A stretch of 64,000 nucleotides of DNA. Origin: Isoetes taiwanensis (Eukaryota > Streptophyta > Lycopodiopsida > Isoetales > Isoetaceae). The notes beneath the pieces are model-generated. The model was not told the origin of the DNA, did not search any database, and worked only from the letters and a program-made list of their open reading frames with translations. Positions 35,448 through 45,939 of this stretch are shown here, piece by piece (position 1 is the first letter of the stretch; the number at the start of each line of letters is the position of its first letter). Made by a program: the position numbers and the translations under genes. Where the stretch lies: the NCBI GenBank assembly GCA_021234155.1, contig JAJEKV010000035.1, forward strand, positions 10,852,407 through 10,916,406. The letters run 5' to 3'.

Positions 35448-35475
35448 CTAGTAATGGTGCCCAGCGTTGCTGGGC
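35448..35475 (-). mobile_element. Helitron 3' end, minus strand, second family
   Basis: On the minus strand a perfect 7-bp hairpin GCCCAGCAACGCTGGGC (35459-35475) is followed by accatta and CTAG (35448-35451), then a host T. Structure and spacing match a Helitron terminus, but the stem and spacer sequences differ from the 10.8/30.9 kb family. The body would extend toward higher coordinates, where no helicase was recognised, so this is a non-autonomous copy or a truncated end. Confidence 0.65.
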
Positions 35476-35709
35476 ATAAGTTGGGAGCCTCAGATGTTTT
35501 GGTCGCAAATAAGTTAGGAGCCTCAAATGTTTGGTCGCAATGAGAAAAATGTGCAGTACTGTTAGTTTTTCTTGCCGCAGATGTTATCAGTCAAGTCGTC
35601 TTCTATGATGCGTTCTTTGGATATCTCAACCAAGTCGTGATTGAGCCCTGGCTGCTAGTCTTGTATATGTTGGTCGTCTCTCTCCTGGTTTTGTGCTTGT
35701 TGCTCTTCA

Positions 35710-35815
35710 GTCTCCAGTTGCTTGTCTTCTTCAAGCTTGTTATAGATGAATGGTTGCTCCTCATGTTGAGCCATGTCTTCTTCAAGCTTGACATAGATGA
35801 ATGCTTGCTTCTCAT
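35710..35815. repeat. 48-bp in-frame tandem duplication
   Basis: Two units of tcttcaagcttg...atagatgaatg...tgctcctcatg...tgagc lie head to tail with a 48-base period. On the minus strand they encode 16-residue repeats (AQHEKQAFIYVKLEED and AQHEEQPFIYNKLEED) inside a 96-codon frame (35655-35945). The frame-preserving length is suggestive, but no start context, intron or family supports a gene. Confidence 0.6.
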
Positions 35816-35949
35816 GCTGAGCTATGCTCAATATTCTCTGAAAAAGAAGTTGCATATTGAGATCATTCTTAACTTCCTGCAGTCCACATTCAACAACAAC
35901 ATGCAATGATGATGTACTACATGACACTACATTCTTCTCTGGCATGGAT

Positions 35950-37715
35950 TGAAAAATACTAACAACTTTGATAGGTTGTACACATTATACGTAGGCCTTG
36001 ATTAATGTGGTACATTGACATAATATCTTTGGCAGACATTTTTTCAATCACCAGCTCCTTTGATGCAAACATGTTGCACATAAGCTGCAATTATCACCTT
36101 CCATGAGACCATCTTCAAGCCCTCCAGAATTAACTTTATCTTTTATGAGATCCTTGCCACACTGCTTCAACAGGAAGAAATTATGGGTATACCAAGCATA
36201 GCCTTACTCAAATGCTGGGTTAGAAGGCGTTCGTTGGGCCAAACATTGTGGGATACATACAATGTTAATGATGTGCAGTTTAGTGTGAACATCTTTTTAT
36301 TGCGATATTTCATATCATTAATCGTGTAGCATTAGGATGGCAGAAGTTGAGATTAATGTCTATTTCTAGAAACTATAGTTGTGGCCAACACCCCGATCTC
36401 CTTTCAAGTGAAGCCTAATTTGTTCCTAACAAATCACATCTAGAAGGCGGTATTTGTGCTGAATATTGTAGGAACCATATGGGGTCGCATAGATCTAGTA
36501 AAAGAGCTCTTGAGTTTAAAACTACAATTTGAGTAGAACAGTACAGAATTATTGACCTAGGATTTGGTTAGAATTGTTGCTTAAAAGCTCATGTAATTTG
36601 CATAATCCATTAGGTTGTACATTAATTCAAGGAATATATTTGCTAAAAGTTTAAAGGCCACACTAAATAGCTTACAGGTTATTGGTCCCTTCTCTATAAC
36701 CAGAACATGGGCAACAATTCTTCTTTTCAAAATAGAAATTGACTTAGTACCAAAGACCCTGTGAAAAAGCCTATTCCCTGTTCTTCCAAAAATTCATTCA
36801 GGTGCTTGAAATTACTTTACTTTCAGAAGGAAAGAAAACACCACAGGAATTAAACAACATTCTATATCGTTCAGATTCTTCCAAACAATACCTGGAAACG
36901 AATTCAGATAGGAAATGCTGAGGAAAGTATAATCTTTATGCATGATAGAGTGTGTTGAACAGATCAAAAGGCGACAGAGAAAATTTCTTCCCAGATCATC
37001 CATATCAACCTCAAACTCTTTCAGTTTTTCTTCCAAATCCTGTAATAGGATTGAAGAGCATTTCTGGATAACTGTTTCTAGCTCAACCCTAGTTAGCCCA
37101 AGCTCAAAAAGCCTCGAAACCCTCTGCTTCATTGTATATATGCTGCAATCCACTGCCAACACTCCCATGTAAAAGCAAAGGTCCTTACAGAATGTCACTG
37201 TTGCAGCATGCAGAAGATAGCGTGGTGCTTATGCGAATCCTTCTCCTTAAAATCTGAATTTGCTGCAGCATGTCAAAGATCATGTAGACCTTATATAAAT
37301 CCTTCCCATCTAATATCCAATTTGGAATGATTGTGAAGGAAAATATGTACAACTTAGAGAGGAGTTGATACAAAGGCTATTCATTACAAAGGCAACTTTA
37401 CAGAAAAGAATCACTCCACGATTAAGCACTCCAGATTTATTAGTTACAGCTGCACAAGAAACAGCACACGTGAGGTCCACTTCCACTTTTCCAAAATAGC
37501 TAGATATTATCCTCGTAAGCAAACCACAAACAAATAGTGAAATGGTGTACCTGATCATCGGGGCAATGAAACAAAGCAAACTGCTAAGGTAGCAAGGTTA
37601 GTGGAATCTGCACAGCACAATTAAATGTCATTGCAGAAATTCATCTAAACATGAAAAATAACAGCTTGATTCTCGAGTTTGAAAGGCTCTTACCAGATGC
37701 ATATGTCATCTCTTT
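35950..37715. other. No gene recognised downstream of the kinesin
   Basis: Contains a 128-codon minus frame (36812-37198) with a coiled-coil-like piece (VIQKCSSILLQDLEEKLKEF) and shorter frames. None shows a family signature. Part may be 3' transcript of the KIN-7 gene or a separate degraded gene. Confidence 0.4.
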
Positions 37716-37720
37716 AACTT

Positions 37721-38822
37721 TTAAGATGTATAGGTGATTATTCTGTCTGCAATCGTGTTTCTACATAGAGGGCATTCTGTGCATGCGATGGCACATCTTT
37801 TACACACTGCACACACAAAAAGAAAACTTCTGTTATTTCTTCATCCTGTCCTGCCTACAAATAGAAAACTATCAAATTTTCAAGTAATCATGGACAAATT
37901 GTCTTACAGCAAAAATGCCGACATGGTAGAAGAACTGCAGCAGTGGGAGCTTCAAAGCATACTTTGCAGACGTGGGAGGTTCTCTCCTCATCCTGTTGAT
38001 CTTTCTCCTGAAGTGACAGAATCTGCTCTCGCTCTCGTTCTCTTATCCTATCTTGTATCTTTGTCTACCCAACAATTAATTCCTTCTTTAGCCCTATAAC
38101 TTTTTGAATTTTTCTTCTTCTCAAATTCCAAGCAAAGCAAAGAGTGGATATAGCTTACCTTCGCTTGACATAGCTTTGTAAGTGCCTCCACGTGAAGGTT
38201 TTGAAGGTCCTCAAGTGCATCAATATCCAAATCATCTAATTCTTCGCCCTATATTAGAGGATATCAGTAAACTTATTTTCATTAATCATTGTTTCATTAT
38301 TCATAAAATCCTTACATTCAACTGAGAAATAACAGTCCTTTTAACTCTGCAATTTCCTGTTTTTCCTCTTCTGAGCAATTCGGTCTTCGTTGTCCATCCT
38401 TGCTTCTATCATCCATGGCTTTTAAATCTTTAAGACTATCGTAATCGTTTTGAAGTGGATAAATGTCAACCACGCCTGCTTTTGCAAAGTTGTTTATAGG
38501 GTTATGTGCTTTTAACTTTTGCAACCAAAACCCACATATTTGCAACGCATTTTGAGAGCGATCTCTCTCTCTTTGATTCATCAACCCCGTTTTGTAACTC
38601 TATTTCTTTCCTTTTCTTCTCTTCCAATTGAATCTCTAAACCTTTTGCTTTCTTTTCAAAGAATTGCAAAAGGCTTGTAAGTGTGATCTCGCTACCATAA
38701 GACACATAACCATTGCTTATTGGCTTAGAAATAGCTTGCAATGCCATTTGCTTGGCAGCTTGCAGCTCTTCCTCAAGGCTGAGTGTTTTGCGAGAAAAGT
38801 TTCCTAGAGCTTGGCCGTTTTC
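37721..38822 (-). pseudogene. KIN-7 kinesin with C-terminal RING finger: last four exons
   Basis: Four exons join with GT-AG borders in consistent phases. Exon A (38316-38822) follows tcctttag and holds LSLEEELQAAKQMALQAISK, LQNGVDESKRERSLSKCVAN and MWVLVAK, the stalk block typical of plant KIN-7 kinesins. Exon B (38159-38248) is 30 codons, EELDDLDIDALEDLQNLHVE to LCQAK. Exon C (37908-38064) is IREREREQILSLQEKDQQDE then SHVCKVCFEAPTAAVLLPCR. Exon D (37721-37806) is CKRCAIACTECPLCRNTIAD to a stop. Exons C and D give a complete C3HC4 RING with all eight metal ligands. In exon A the frame shifts by one after MWVLVAK (near 38525) and shifts back near 38345, leaving about 60 residues in the other frame. 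The motor and most of the stalk are absent from the window. It is either a 3' gene fragment or a gene with two compensating indels. Confidence 0.8.
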
Positions 38823-41000
38823 CTAAAGGAAATTGAAGCCCCGAAACTAAACCGAAATATATACCGGAAAGTTTTGTTGATCCGCTTGTGGCTTGTCCGA
38901 GCAATTGCAAGACCACGGTTGTTGCCGGGCTTGATCGAGGCTCCATAGCTCACAAAGCTCCCTAAATTGCAAGCCCCGAGCCATAGTCGAAAGCCGCAAT
39001 CCGGTGCCCATAAGCATGCATTATAAGCATGGGAAGTGGATGTTCATGCAAACGCCGGTGTTGGCACCGTAGACATAAGCCCCTTTGCTTACCATGGATT
39101 TGCTTACGATGCAAAATATTCCATTCGGTGATGGTGTGATGCTATCCCATCTGAGCAAACACGATGCTTATCCCTTAAGAGAGTGCCGTTTGTCCTATTT
39201 TGCTTAGGAAGGTCGCTTCGGGTGATGGTGTAATGCTATCTAGCAAGGCGAAGAGAGTTTGTGGCCCTATCTTTAAAGCAACGACAACGGCCCCATGGTT
39301 TGCAACAACGGAGGAAATAGCAAAGTCGGCGCCGTGAAAGCGTAAAGCTCCCCGCAAATGGATCTAACCGGTTTTGAACAAAGTTGCCCTTGAAGAAATT
39401 GGCATGCGGTCTTTGAAAACTCCGTTAAGCAAGAAAATAGTTTGAAAGCTTATATCACATTGATCTGCACTCAAAAATTCAGGTTAAACCCGTAGTAATC
39501 AAAGCCAAGCATAGACGTTGAAACTTGCACGACTGACATAGAGGCAAGCATCTGCTCGAAGCCTGCAGTGCTCGAAGGTGCCATAGCGTGAACCCTAGCC
39601 AAAAGAAAAACCAAATTATCTAAGAAACTGACATGGCATCATCTCCTCCATTGGCTTGATCAAATCTGAGGCGTCCAGATTAGGGCTGGGTCCAACACTT
39701 ACACAATAACATTATAATATAAGATATTGTCAACAAAAATAAAAACTCATTTTCTTCTCAAACCAAGAAAAGAAGAACTACTAAGATGATCCAAAAGAAT
39801 ATTAGACATTTTAAATCTTGTGTACACAGAGTGCAACCTTCATCCTTATTGCCCATGTTAATGGTAAGGCACCCAAACCTAGTACAAATTGTTATGCAAA
39901 AATACAACGCCGCAAATGCTTGCAACCTATTATGCTTGCAATAATGCCAAAGCATGAACATACTACTTTAAGTAACTTTTTTAAAGATTAAAAATGCAGC
40001 AATAATACTTCGAAAGAGATGGTTTTCAAGACTTCCATGAGGCATAAACTTGTATACACATGAATCTGACCAAGGCAGGTAATGAATCTGTTACTCTTCT
40101 TGCTCAAGAAATGAAGATGAATATTGAAAAGTAAAAAATGTATCTACCTTTGCCATATCCATATGTTTGCCTTCTCTTCCGCTCTCTCCAAGCTCTTCTA
40201 CGTGGTACTAAAATTTGCCATCCGAAATATTTCACTATTCTATTCTATTCTTTTACAAGAGGCCATCATACCTTATGTACGCTTATGCTTTTATGATTTT
40301 ATGAGAGTATAGGATCTTAAAATAAAGAATCAAAAGATTGTTTGTTGGTTGCTAGTCCCTATTGCAACACGCTATAATCCAGTAGTCGGATTTAGGTTGG
40401 TGCTTAGAGTGAAAATTATGATGACATTGTCGGCCTTTTACAGAAAAACTGAGCACGACTGATTGCCAAATTTAAACTGCATATAATCCAAAGTTCGATC
40501 TCCAAACCGTGGCCTTTCTTTCTCATAGTAACTTTGAAACACCTAATTGGAGACCTAGTGGTAGGCAAGAAGAGCTTAGACCCAAAAACATTTGTGCATA
40601 TGCAGCTATAGCAACCCTTCCCTTGCCATGGGAAAAAAGTTAGAGAGGAATTGAATGGAGGGTGCAACTTTGCCATAGTCAACAAAAGTCATTGGCTGAG
40701 TAGATTATGCTAGGTTTGTTCTACCATTCTCAACCACTGAAGAAGCTGTCGAACCTTCGAAGAACCCTAAAAAGGACATTCATCAAATCTCAAAGATAGG
40801 ATCTAGTGGTCACATCTCAGCTGTCCAAATTCGTGAAACACGCTATAACATTATAATATAAAAGATGAGATCAGGTTTGGTAAAGAAGACATTCAATCAA
40901 TTTCCAATAAAATATTTTGCATTTACTCTTGCTCTTTTCATCCTGATGGCATACCTACTTTGACAACTTGCTCCCAAGAAGTATTGGAGCCTTAACAGGA
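38823..41000. other. No gene seen; unusual GC-rich block at 38880-39610
   Basis: Upstream KIN-7 exons were expected here on the minus strand but none was recognised. The block 38880-39610 is clearly richer in GC and CG dinucleotides than its surroundings (ccggtgttggcaccg, ggcgccgtgaaagcg), which suggests inserted DNA. The phrase ataacattataatata occurs at 39705 and 40848, possibly from related insertions. Confidence 0.45.
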
Positions 41001-41029
41001 TTACAGTCTGTCATATTAAATCTCTAGAA

Positions 41030-41210
41030 ATAGCTTGAATATGTAGCATAATAACAGAGGGTTTTCTTTGTGTTTTTGTACGCTTTTCACTAAGGTTTTC
41101 CTATGATTTCGTGATGTATTCAAATGGATGTACTAATGCGTACATCTAGAGTGCACCATTTCTGAGCCATTGATTTTAGCCTTTTTTTTTCCAATGGTCA
41201 ACAACCAATG
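41030..41210 (+). repeat. Dispersed repeat, copy 2
   Basis: Matches the reverse complement of 1200-1375 over most of its length: atgtagcataataacag, gggttttctttgtgt, gtactaatgcgta, ctagagtgc, cattgatttt. It runs directly into the 57-bp tandem array, and the copy near 1200 has only the first part of that unit (aatggtta). Confidence 0.6.
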
Positions 41211-41363
41211 ACTCACAACAAAAGCCCTTTTTTTGTGCATGTGGTGCATAATGGTCAACAACCAATGGCTCACAACAAAAGCCCTCTTTTTGTGCATGTG
41301 GTGCATAATGGTCAACAACCAATGGCTCACAACAAAAGCCCTCTTTTTGTGCATGTGGTGCAT
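41193..41363. repeat. 57-bp tandem repeat, three copies
   Basis: Copies at 41193-41249, 41250-41306 and 41307-41363 are nearly identical (aatggtcaacaaccaatggc, tcacaacaaaagccctcttt, ttgtgcatgtggtgcat). A partial fourth copy follows. The unit is 19 codons long, so several frames on both strands stay open (plus 41208-41441, minus 41133-41432 and 41176-41418), each showing a repeated peptide. I treat it as a minisatellite. Confidence 0.9.
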
Positions 41364-41439
41364 AATGGGCACATGAAGGGCTTGAAGGGCACATGTAGTG
41401 CGCTTTTCCGTAGAACACACATTTCTTATCATAACTTTT

Positions 41440-42400
41440 GATCCAGAGCTCTGTTTGAGATGATTTTTATTGCTTTGGAAAGCTCTCTCCGAGATCTTTT
41501 TGATAGTGTATGATATGGATATGTTTGGTTAAGTTATCTATGCTAAAACAGCAATTTTTCGGCCGGGTTTGGTAGGCTTTCACATCCTACGAGCTGATTA
41601 ATACAGGATTGCGCTATTGGATATTGTTTTATCCGAATGAAGGTTGCAAAAAATTACCATGCATTTTTAGATTTTGAGGTAGTTATTAAGCAAATTCCAA
41701 GGCTTCTAGATCCTTGTGCTAACAAGCAGAAAAGTTTCCCACTTTAGGTTCTCACCACAAGAATCCATGGAGGCCAAAGGCTGCTGTTAAATTCCAGTTG
41801 AAAAATGTTTGTGTATGGGTGTTGCAAACTTTATGACTTTCAGAATAATGGGATCAATCCGCTCTATCTTTATGGTAACTTTTACTTATGTTCTATTTGT
41901 TTTATTGTGATGAAATTCAAAAGCTACAGGTAATGAAAGCCTCAAATGAATTCTAGTTTTTTTCTGGTTTGAATTCTAAAATTTTTGTCACACCGGGCGG
42001 GGGGATGTCCCTAAGGCCCCGACGGGGCCTAAATTTTTTTTTTGCAACACAAACCATTAACATCCAACATATAAAAATTAAATCCCCCAACACATAACAA
42101 CCACCAGATAACAACCATTGACATTAACAACTAACACATAACTACCATTGACATTAATTAACACAACCATTGGGTCCAACACATTTAAATTAAAATCCTC
42201 CTTAAACCCCCTTTGGTTTGGGTGCATATTCACACGGGGGGTGACGTAGGGCAGCGAGAGCCCTCATAATTGTATTTTGCACGTACAAAATCAACACCAT
42301 ATAGTATTCCGCTTGAAATCTTATAGTATTTTGCGAATCTTGTTATACAGTATAGCAAATTTTGTACTTGCATACCCCACAAACGAGGAACTTTACATAC
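41440..42400. other. No gene seen; GC hairpin near 42015
   Basis: AT-rich DNA with one GC-rich island at 41990-42032. The island contains the palindrome GGCCCCGACGGGGCC followed by taaa and a run of about 10 T. It could be the edge of an LTR or other element; no partner copy was found in the window. Confidence 0.4.
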
Positions 42401-42419
42401 GGTGTAGATTAAGGAATAA

Positions 42420-43115
42420 GGGGTGTGTCAAGGTAAGAATACCTTAATTTCTGTCTTGTTTTATGCCCTCTTGCATAAAATTTCTCGACTCCCCTAAGCC
42501 TTTCATCACAAATTCAACACATTCACATCATTAGCTATCATTACATAATCATCAACATAGAGTCCATTATGCAATAATATTCTCTTTGTTTGAATAGTTA
42601 AATAACCCCATCATTTCTAAGTTTTGTAAACCCAATGTAAACCCTTTCTTTCATAGATAATTGTCCACGCATTTATCCCGTTCTAATGGGAATTATTTCA
42701 AAACACAGTTGCCCTTTTACTATACTTACCTTATCTTTTCCTTGTTTAAAACTAGGCGCTTGTTTTATATGAATCTCCTTACGTCCATACAATGAACTTC
42801 CATATTCAAAGCATTAAGTACGGCCAACAAAAATTCTTATACTTGTCATCTTCACCATGGGTAAGAATGTATCATCATGATTAATTTCGTTCCTTTGAGA
42901 AAAACCCTGTCCAACTGATATTGCCTTATACTTTGAGGTTACTCTATCAGCCTCTAATTTTAATCTATAGACCCATTTCTTGCTCACACTATTTTTTCCT
43001 TTTGGTATACGACTAACTCCTAAGCGGAGGTTCTATCAAATGATTCCATTGTCTCCTTCCATTCTTGTGCCTTTACTGAATTTATTGCTTTCTCATGATT
43101 TTTTGGTGCACCATT
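42420..43115 (-). pseudogene. Ty1/copia reverse transcriptase relic
   Basis: The minus strand reads NSVKAQEWKETMESF, then PKGKNSV-like text, KKWVYRLKLEAD (about 42955-42990), GQGFSQRNEINHDDTFLP (about 42880), VLNALNMEVHCMDVRR (about 42800) and LYVDDYVMIANDVN (about 42540). These are the ordered landmarks of the copia RVT_2 domain, including the YVDD site. Frameshifts and stops separate them. No flanking LTR or integrase was recognised, so it is an old internal fragment. Confidence 0.75.
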
Positions 43116-43139
43116 TTCAAATGTTAAAGGAATGCTCTT

Positions 43140-43480
43140 GCACATCAGACCACATGATAAGTGCCCTACATGAACAGTTTTTGCCGAGGAGGATCTAATA
43201 CAAGGTCCAAACCTCCCTCACTACGAAGAGATGTTTGTCTCTTGGTGGGAGCTAGTTGCTAGGAAGGGCACCTCATACGCAATGCAATATAGAGATTGCT
43301 GGGGTAAGAAGTGGAGATCAAATCCCAATGACCGGCCATGCTATCAGCTTTTAAAAACAATAGAGTATGGCTGGGATGTGAAGACTAAGCCATTGTTAAT
43401 GGTTATCCCTAATAGTTTGGGTATCCAAATGCAAGAATTAGTGGCTAAAGAAGCTAATGATGAGGCTGAGAATTTCTGAG
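43140..43480 (+). other. Unassigned open frame
   Basis: A frame running to a stop near 43479 reads YEEMFVSWWELVARKG, YAMQYRDCWGKKWRSNPND and LLMVIPNSLGIQMQELVAKE. The composition looks protein-like (Trp-rich, charged) and it extends upstream of the first ATG at 43231. I do not recognise the family; a transposon-derived protein is plausible given the surroundings. Confidence 0.3.
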
Positions 43481-44049
43481 GTCGACCTATAAGCGACCTT
43501 GCACTCCTTCATGGTACGAAAAACTAGATCAAATTCATTATGATATTTATTATATTGCTTGCAAATGCTTACATCTTTAATAGGTGCATAATATACTTAT
43601 AGCACACATGATTCATAGCAATATTCACTCACCATGGCCACGTAAGATGATCTCATTAAGCTCATGGGTGTCGCGCTCCGAAACACAAACAAGATGGATA
43701 ACAACACGATGGAGCCCAGAGGAATCCATCTCGCAGCCATTAGCTATTCGTTGCAGTTAGGGATCAAGGTGCAACCCTCTCATAATGCATCCACACAAAT
43801 CATTATAAGTCATTGAGCAAGTAATAAAGTCGATATGCTCTGGACGAGCAGCAGTAATGATATATCGATGACAGGACATCTAGACATAGCAAATGGACGA
43901 ATTGGGCCGTCGAATGCAGTTGTTCCCATCGTGGCTGATTAGCTCATGCATCCTATCATATCTACCGATTCACGACACCTATTCATGCCTACACCTGGGA
44001 CTGAGATGGGGTGTGGGATGGAGAAATTTCTGTCATGGCCACACTTAAC

Positions 44050-44185
44050 TTAGATGAAATGCACTCTCCCCCTAGCTCCAAAGCATGCTAAGTCAAATGC
44101 ACTCACTTAACAGGTCGTTTGAAATGCACTCTCCCCCTAGCTCCAAAGCATGCTAAGTCAAATGCACTCACTTAAAGGTCGACAC
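44050..44185. repeat. 68-bp tandem duplication
   Basis: aaatgcactctccccctagc, tccaaagcatgctaagtcaa and atgcactcacttaa occur twice head to tail (44058 and 44126). Confidence 0.85.
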
Positions 44186-44281
44186 TGACTAACTTGGAGG
44201 GGACCCACTGTTGATGTATGTGGAGCAGTACACCAACAATCTAGACAATGTTAGTTTAGATCACAATACGTTTAACGTGAA

Positions 44282-44900
44282 ATATGATGTATGTGAACTG
44301 AAGCAGTAGCAAATGCGTCTATATCCAAATGAGAAAATCAGCAATAAGTATGTGCATACAAAAACGTAGGTAATACAACCAATTATTTTACTGCCCAACC
44401 TGTATATACATGCCAAACTTACAAATATGATGTATGTGAACTGAAGCAGTAGCAAATACGTCTATGTCCAGATGATGAAACATCAATAAGTCTGTGCATG
44501 CAAGGACTTAGGTAATACAATCAACTATTTTATTGCCCAACATGTATATACATGCCAGAACTTACAAATATGATGTATGTAACTGAAGCAGTAGCAAATA
44601 TGTCTATATCCAGATGAGAAAACATCAATAAGTTTGTGCATGCAAAGACTTAGGTAATACAATCAATTATTTTACTGCCCAACCTGTATATACGACCAAA
44701 ACTTATAGTTTATAGCGTGCCACATCACTTGTTACTTGGATTTGCAATGCATCAAATGTAGAGTCTGATACAGTAGCAAATACGTCTAAATCCAGATCAA
44801 CACAACAATAAGCCTGTGCATACAAAGACTTATGTACTACTGTTAAATCAGCCTGTATAGAAATGCCCGAATTTATAGTTTATAGCGTGCACACAGTAAC
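44282..44900. repeat. Tandem array with a period near 142 bp, four copies
   Basis: Three good copies (from 44282, 44425 and 44567) each carry gatgtatgtgaactgaagca, gtagcaaatRcgtctat, aataagtNtgtgcat and tgcccaaccTgtatatac. A fourth, more diverged copy starts near 44759. Between copies 3 and 4, and again after copy 4, is atagtttatagcgtgc, so a larger unit may be nested over the smaller one. Confidence 0.8.
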
Positions 44901-45700
44901 GCAATTAAAGCAACTACTTGTTTCTTGTGGCAATCTTCTACCATAGATTTATCTATTTCTTTTGGGAAGATTTACTCACAGCACAACAAGCTTCCTTTCT
45001 CTTACTTCACTAAAACTAGAATACAAACAAAACAAGGCTACGATATAAGCAACTTTCCAAACCAGAATAGGGCTTTTCTTATTCATTTGTGATCATCTCA
45101 CAATAATAGATGTTCAAATAAATCTAGCGATGATATGCTCATTTTGCATTCCAACAAATCTGTAGCTGCACTGCCTTAAATACAACTATGTCAAATCATT
45201 CTTATATTCAATACTGCATCCTACTGAATAAGATATATGTATATGCTACGCTCTTCCTTGATATCCACCTGCTTAGATTCAACTGTTTAAATTCTCATTT
45301 ATACCAAATAACATAGCAAGTCAAGTCTGTTACATAGCCGTAATCTGTAGCTCTTTTGACCATAACATAATTGCTCCAAATAATGTCTCCAAATTCATCA
45401 AATTCAGTGATCTCCTTCAACTATGCAATGCACGATTTCCCAATGACCTGATTGTTCCATATATCAGCTCAGAATCTATTGTTTGCACAAAGAATAAAAT
45501 TGAACTTATTTTAAACAATGACTGCACTCACTGGATCGATTTCTTCCTGGAGATGTGCATCTTTTGATGCCTATTTCGTTTTTATCGTCCAAGCCTTAGG
45601 CATCGCCAGAATCATAGGAAACGGTGCCGCAAGCATCTCTAATCTTCCTCCACCGCTGGAAATCACCGCATCAAGCCTCGGGCATGCCATTGTGGTCATT
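44900..45700. other. No gene seen
   Basis: AT-rich DNA between the tandem array and the 3' side of the Ty3-type element. A 63-codon frame at 45518 has no features. No LTR matching the other side of the gag frame was recognised. Confidence 0.4.
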
Positions 45701-45705
45701 TTTTG

Positions 45706-45939
45706 TTAGAAGTGGAATTTTAAATGGATTCTGCCTACTTTTGCCATTAATTTGCTGGACTTATCTTTGAGAATAGCAGCAGATGATGCTATGCTTAGTT
45801 TCTTAGAAACACCACCATCAAACCATAAGTAAGCACTACTACTTTCCTTGAGTGTCTCGCACTTGTCAGATGGTCTCTTTGCTATATCAAGCTGAGCCAT
45901 AATTACTTCATACTCACCAGGTTGGTTAGACATCAACAA
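45706..45939 (-). pseudogene. Downstream piece of the Ty3-type element, possible RNase H start
   Basis: Directly after the gag-protease stop, in another frame, the minus strand reads EYEVIMAQLDIAKRPSDKCE and then YLWFDGGVSKKLSIASSAAI. The second phrase resembles the start of a retroelement RNase H domain (FDG, then a hydrophobic strand). If correct, the whole RT lies in a deletion between protease and RNase H. The evidence is short and the call tentative. Confidence 0.4.

Noticed and set aside
41133-41441. Repeat-protein genes on either strand
   Set aside because: The 57-bp unit keeps many frames open by length alone; none has flanking coding sequence.
42005-42045. Bacterial-style terminator (GC palindrome followed by T-run)
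   Set aside because: The context is plant nuclear DNA with no upstream gene; more likely the edge of a repeat or LTR.
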